64,000 nucleotides of DNA from assembly GCF_031755915.1 (NCBI RefSeq), contig NC_083380.1, forward strand, positions 13,454,001-13,518,000, written 5' to 3'. The notes under the pieces are model-generated. The model saw only the letters and a program-made list of their open reading frames with translations, had not been told where the DNA came from and searched no databases. The stretch is from Ziziphus jujuba (taxonomy: Eukaryota > Streptophyta > Magnoliopsida > Rosales > Rhamnaceae). Shown piece by piece: positions 58,735 to 64,000 of the stretch. Each line of letters starts with the position of its first letter. Position 1 is the first letter of the stretch. A program made the position numbers and the translations under genes.

Positions 58735-60140
58735 GTTTCCTATGAGCGATCCCCCCATTTAGATTAAATTGGATTGTTCCAACAGCATCAAGAAATATAC
58801 TATTCATTTCTATGAGCAAAAGTATAAAATTATTGTAAATTTTCAGATTTCTAAATCTCTTATTGAGCAAGAATATATTTTAGAACTAGTCCACGATAGT
58901 ACCATAAAATCCACGATGTCAGCATTGTGATAACCATCTGCCTAATTTACATGGCAAACAAAACGTCAATCAATTGAAATTGTTCAAGCACAAAATATAA
59001 AAAAATAAAAAGCAAAAAATATTTTAAAAATATAAATAATAACCATACTAAAAGTGTCAACTAAATACATCTCAAAGATGAGAAAAAATTGAACAAGTAA
59101 GAGAGAAAAATTTCTAAATTGCTTCAAAATAAATGTTCAGCAATTGAAAATTTGTGAATCATTTTGGCAGCACCTACGCACTTACAACTTCTTTGATCCA
59201 AATGGGACCTGAAGTCGTTCAAAATGCTTGACTGCACCAAGGAACATCTTATTACAACAATATAGTATAAAAATAGCAAATGTAAATCAAGAATGCAGAA
59301 AATGATCATTAAAGCTGAAGCTTCTTTAATTATCTTTTGGTTTCTTCTCTGTACACTGCCATCCCTCTCATATAAAATTTAGAGCATGCCCCTGTTTGCC
59401 CGATATATCTATGATATATATCAAAAAGCAAAGAATCTAATATTTCATATGTAAAATCAATGACCAATAATAACAATAATAATAAGCAGAATATTACACC
59501 TAGTTCACTTTACTGATTGTGAACCTGTATAACATAAATAAAAGCCATGATATTGCCTTTTTCCAAAAAAGGCATTCAATAAAATAAATTTAACTTTCTT
59601 TTCTTTTCTTTTCTTTTTTTAATGAATAAGAATATTAGAGATTCATAACTAAAGAAATGCTCATTCTTGAATAAGAATAAAATCATACAAAGAATAAAAA
59701 TTAAAAAATTAGAATCGAGATACTGTAAAGTTTTATCTGCATAGAAGGGAATGAAACCAAAAAAAAAAAAAAAAAAAAAAGAGAGAGAGATTTTGTAAAA
59801 ATTGATGAAAGAAATTGATTGTAAATTGTCAAATGCAGAGAAAGTCGAAATACCAATCCCAGAGCACAGAAAATTGGAGCTAAGTTCCTTCGAAATGAAA
59901 ATGTCCAAAATGCTGAACCAAACCGAGAGCGCGAAGAACAAAAATCAGAGGCAAAAGGACAATTCATGAAAGTCAAATTACTCAGAATTTATTTCGTTTC
60001 TGTTATTGACTTTCTCGGGAAACAAACAGAGGATATTCCTCTTCATTTTTATTTAAACCAAATATAAAACCAAACTAGAAGCTCACAAAATTATGGGTTA
60101 AATCATAAATGATTATTAATCGGTTTCACATCCAGATAGA
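58735..60140. other. AT-rich sequence, no gene recognised
   Basis: Only short, low-complexity frames. An A tract with a GA run lies at 59758-59790, and an interrupted CTTTT repeat near 59590-59615. Confidence 0.45.
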
Positions 60141-60494
60141 AGTGGCTTGGTGACAATTTTACTTTTAGTAGCGAAGAAAATCCTTAATCACCCTGCATGA
60201 CAGTTGGTCCAATATTTATATAGATTTTATATATACATGGGATTTATTGCTAAGTAGATTCTTTTTACTTATATATATATATATATGGAATTCATTGTCA
60301 TGTAAGGTGGAGACAGTCATCATTGGTGACAAATATAATTTTTATGTGGCTTGATGACAATTGTACTTTTTAGTAGTGAAGAAAATCATTAATTACCGTA
60401 TGGATCAAATGTTTATGTGGCTTTTATATATACATAGGACTCACTGCCAAGCAGATTCTTTTTACTTTTATATATATATATACATGAGGTCCAT
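60141..60494. repeat. diverged tandem repeat, period about 206 bp
   Basis: GTGGCTTGGTGACAATTTTA at 60141 recurs as GTGGCTTGATGACAATTGTA near 60347. Both units continue with TAGTAG...GAAGAAAAT, CAGATTCTTTTTACTT-type runs and a TA microsatellite. The second unit is interrupted at 60494 by the solo LTR and resumes at 63497 (CCACTGCCATATAAGATGG...). Confidence 0.7.
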
Positions 60495-63400
60495 TGTAAC
60501 ACCCCGTCCCGAACCATGTCGGAATTTTCGCACGTTGACCGAGGTTGACTGTTGACCGTTGACCGAAGGGGTCAAAAGTTGACTTTTTGACCCGATTGGA
60601 ATTCTAGGTTGACTGAGGTACCTTTACAAAGTACACGTTGTCACGAGTTTGTAGACTAGTAGCACGTTAAAAACGGAGCTACGGTTTGAAAGTTATGAGC
60701 AAAGCAAGTTGAGGTCCAAACTGTCCAAGGGGTGCCAGAGTTGACTTTTTAGTCATGCAAAGTTGAGCGTTGACTCATGCATGGTTGTGAAGTGCTCGTT
60801 GATACGAGTCCGTAGACTAGCGGCACGTCCGATTTGGACATGTGGTTTGGAAGTTATGGACCTGTAGAGTTTTTCAAACACCGTATTATTTTAATATTAT
60901 TTTTGAACGTGTAACGATGTGCCACGTGTGACTTAACAAATGTGACCATGTGTCACCATGGTGAGATGCCACATGTCAACCGTGTTTAATATCATATTAT
61001 TTTATTATTATTTTATATAATATTGTTTTTATTATTATTTAATTATTTAATTATTTAATTATTTAATTATTTTTATTTTATTTTATTTTCCTTTTTCTTT
61101 TCTTTTCCCCCACGTGGGAAAAAAGGGCCAGGGGGCCCGATCCTTCTTCTTCTTCTTCTTTCTTTCTTTCTTTCTTCCTTCCCACCGCCCGTCTCTCTCT
61201 CTCTCTCTCCCTGCTGCACATTTTTCGGCCACCGGAACCACTCACGCGCCGGCCGACGTGAAAGCCCGCAGCTGGGCGACACCGACGGCCAAATCTCCGG
61301 CCGAATGGCCAGCGGACGCGCCGGGATCGGCCTCCAATGCCGACGACCGATGTGTCGCTGGTTTGCCCATTTTCCGGCAGCCACCGGTCGTGCAACCGGT
61401 CCTTTCCCACTAATTTGGACCCTCTGATTCCGATTCTGAGCTCCAATCAACTCAACTCCCGTCGATTTGCAAGATACGAAGGGATCAAAACCGGCCGAAG
61501 CTTTCCGGCCAAATTCTGGCCACCTCCGGCGGAATTGAGATCGATGGAGACCGGATTTGTAATCCTCGTCGCTCAAGCTTCGATTCGGTATATTATTCGA
61601 CTATCTTGGATAACGTTTGTGTTTGACCCCCCCGGGTACCGGGTATTATTACCCGATTAAAATATTAATTTATTTGACTGTGTGTGTGAATTTTGCTCTA
61701 GGAGCACGGGTGAGTCATGGAATTGATCCCTTGGTGGATCATGGTTTAATTGCGTGCTCCAGGTGAGTGACCCACCTTGAAATCTATTTTGGGCAATTAA
61801 TTATATTTATTTGGTGTTGAATCGATATCTGTAATTTGTGCTCTTGTGGCGTATTTTAAATATAATCGGGAAAAATATTATTTTATATATATTTACCCAT
61901 TGGTGCTAAACGGAAATTTAGGGGTCATTAAGAAATTTTCGATTATTATTTTATTGTGATTAAATGGTATTTGTTACACATGAGTAAGTATTTTCAGTAA
62001 TTAATTGTGTCTGGATTTTATATCATTTTTGGGCAATTAATTATGTTTAATTGGTATTTAAATTATGCTCATGCGATACAATTTAGTTATGGTTTTATTG
62101 TGATTTAATTTATTTATCATGCATGAGCAAAGTATATTTCGGTAATAGTCGTACGTGGTTTTAAGTATTATTTTGGGCATAATTGGTTTAAATATTTTAT
62201 GAAAATATTTGTTAAATTGGTGGTTTAATTTTATAATTATGCCTAGGGTATTTTATCTGTTGAACCTCGTATTACGAGAAAATTATGGTTTATTTGTTAT
62301 CGATGTTTTCGTACCGGTTGTTAAATAAAAATATGTGGGATGGTAAGTGTGAAATTTTGATATATTTCCCACGGTAATTTTGGAAAATGGTACGGTTGGT
62401 TAATAATAATTGTTTTAGATGCACTCATACAGTATTGGTGTTCTGGTGTATGGACACGTGGTAGCGCGCAAGTATTATGTGGTTTAGCGCGCAAGTATTA
62501 TGTCTTCCGTGGTTGCCATTGGACCATGGGCAGGCAAGTTTGATATTGGCCACAGCCGCCCCTCCCTTGGCCGGGATGACGGTTTCAGCAGCGGTACTGT
62601 CGGGACGCCGAAGTGCCGTTTGCAAGTTTCTCTCTTTAATCTCCCCGCCAGTCGGTGCTCGGGACGCTGGGTATCGGAGGGCATCACTGGTATATGGTGT
62701 GGTGCTTCAAGTGTAATTTTCAGATAAAGTTTCAAACCCCAAAGGTGTTCAAAAAATTATTTATTATAATTTATTACATTTTAGTTACATATTGGGGTAT
62801 TTATTTATTTATTGTTTATCAAATGGTTTGATCCCTTGGTTTTCGGGAGGTACGAATATCGGGTTTTGTGAAAATGTTTTAAAAGGGGAACATTTCCAAC
62901 AGAATGAATAGTGAGGGTTTTGAGAGAAAGTACTACTTCAAATGTTTATTTATTTATTTATTTAATTGTTCGGTATCAATTAATTAAATCCTTTTATTTG
63001 GTATATTATTAATATTAAAGGTGTACAGTAGATAGGGTCACTCACTGAGATGATTAGCATCTCACACTCTTAAACTCCGTTCCCCTAGGTCCAGGTTGGA
63101 GACGTTGATTGTCCGAGGCGAGCCCAACGTCTCAGTTCGTTGTCGAAGGTTCAAGAAGTATTTCTTCCTTTTTTCCACTCTATCCTGTATTGCTTCTTAT
63201 CTGTCATTGTATAAATTCCACATTTATCTGTATAATGCTCTGTATACTGTTATTTATGCACTGGGTTGCTGCTGTTGTTATTTGGAGTGCTGTAAATTTG
63301 TGGAATCAATTTGTAGTATTGTGGGAGGAATAAGGGGATGAACATAGAAGTGTGTTTTCAGTGCAGGTAATTTTTTGGTTAGTCTTACCCTTAGGGGAGG

Positions 63401-63496
63401 TGCTGCCGGATTTTCCGTTGGAAGGTTCGGTGGTATTTCCTTGGGATCAGGGCTTGTCTAGGGTTCCGGGGAAGGAATTCTGGACGGGTCCTGACA
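60495..63496 (+). mobile_element. solo LTR, L1 copy K, TSD TCCAT/TCCAC
   Basis: 3002 bp from TGTAACACCCCGTCCC to GGGTCCTGACA, flanked by TCCAT (60490-60494) and TCCAC (63497-63501), a target duplication with one mismatch. It has the CCACGTGGGAAAA stretch (61110) in common with copies B and H, and the inverted repeats at 61761-61779 and 63046-63064. Confidence 0.93.
60533..60610 (+). promoter_or_regulatory. TTGAC (W-box-like) cluster at the head of the L1 LTR
   Basis: Seven TTGAC cores occur in about 80 bases (for example GTTGACCGAGG, TTGACTGTTGACCGTTGACC, AGTTGACTTTTTGACCC). The same crowded arrangement is found at the head of every complete L1 copy. TTGAC[C/T] is the WRKY-binding core; binding here is inferred. 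Confidence 0.5.
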
Positions 63497-63608
63497 TCCA
63501 CTGCCATATAAGATGGTGAGAGTCACTACTAATGACAAATATCATTTTTTTTTTAATTTTGTTAGAATATTTTTTTATTTTTGGTAATTATGTCTCTAAT
63601 AGTAGCCT

Positions 63609-63645
<37 letters not shown>

Positions 63646-64000
63646 TACATTCAAATATAAATAAATGAATAAGGGTCTAAGCCAATATCCATAAGTCCTG
63701 ATACTAGAAAAATGATATAAACAAATTCCTGCACAGCTGAGATTCAATTGCTACACTCTTGCTAAAAAGTTCAGTTGTGTTTATTGCCATTGCTGCTGCA
63801 TCTGCCCTGCTTACCTGCTAATAAGATTCAAGAACGTTCCAACAAAAAGCATATATGAGGAGACCTACAATTAGATAAAAAGAAATGAACAAGAAGAAGA
63901 AAAATGTAAAGTCAAAAATAATAATTACTATAGAAAATAGAAAACAAAAAGTACATATACAAAAGGGAAATCCAGTCGTTTCCAACAAAGAAACAGAAAA
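63497..64000. repeat. second copy of the 42150-42589 segment
   Basis: After the end of the 206-bp repeat and a TA microsatellite (63616-63640), the sequence follows 42150-42589: TTACATTCAAATATAAA, ATTGCCATTGCTGC, AATAAGATTCAAGAA and CAACAAAGAAACAGAAAA at the window edge. On the minus strand both copies keep an exon-like frame (ADAAAMAINTTELFS here). The copy continues beyond the window. Confidence 0.75.

Noticed and set aside
58123..58758. 211-residue repetitive open frame on the minus strand
   Set aside because: It is the translation of the 113-bp TRIM tandem array and has no independent support.

Overview
This window looks like repeat-rich nuclear DNA from a flowering plant, most likely a eudicot. 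It is AT-rich, its genes contain introns, and it carries plant-type LTR retrotransposons whose primer-binding sites match the initiator-Met tRNA, a TRIM element, several MITEs, a Bowman-Birk inhibitor gene and an LRK10-type receptor kinase relic. The inhibitor would fit a legume, but the sequence does not fix the family. No prokaryotic feature, tRNA, rRNA or CRISPR array was seen.

Left to right: (1) 570-2096, a broken Ulp1-like cysteine protease gene (minus strand), cut upstream by an LTR at 2097-5013. (2) 5635-10330, block A of a segmental duplication, holding a Bowman-Birk inhibitor relic that lost its inhibitor exon and an old LTR of the second retrotransposon family. (3) 10588-12201, a decayed LRK10-like receptor kinase (minus strand). 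(4) 12202-32095, a three-level nest: an outer LTR, split by a Ty3/gypsy Tekay-like element (12477-28760, minus strand), itself split by two solo LTRs. (5) 33431-36362, a solo LTR at the left edge of duplication block B. (6) 36363-42589, block B, with the only gene that looks intact, a double-headed Bowman-Birk inhibitor (37214-37875), and several MITEs. (7) 42590-57526, a row of truncated, chimeric or solo LTRs, one carrying a young 8.3-kb CRM-like element (43937-52211) and two carrying the same hAT-type MITE. (8) 57527-64000, a phosphatase-like exon fragment, a TRIM element with a 113-bp tandem array, a 206-bp tandem repeat, a last solo LTR, and a second copy of the end of block B.

Eleven LTRs of one roughly 2.9-kb family ('L1' below; plus orientation starts TGTAACACCCC and ends GGTCCTGACA) dominate the window. 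Only one pair still brackets an internal region. Five are solo LTRs with matching 5-bp target duplications (one with a single mismatch). All near-complete L1 copies share a TTGAC-rich head, a CCGG-rich island with a long open frame, and two short perfect inverted repeats. The second family ('L2', 1146-bp LTR) is the CRM-like element, whose pol frame runs about 300 bp into its 3' LTR.

The host genes are unrelated and do not form a pathway. The window records duplication, nested transposition, LTR-LTR recombination and gene decay. I found no clearly new functional system. The most unusual items are the paired inhibitor copies with one lost exon, the MITE carried inside LTRs, the TRIM with an amplified internal unit, and the conserved inverted repeats of the L1 LTR.
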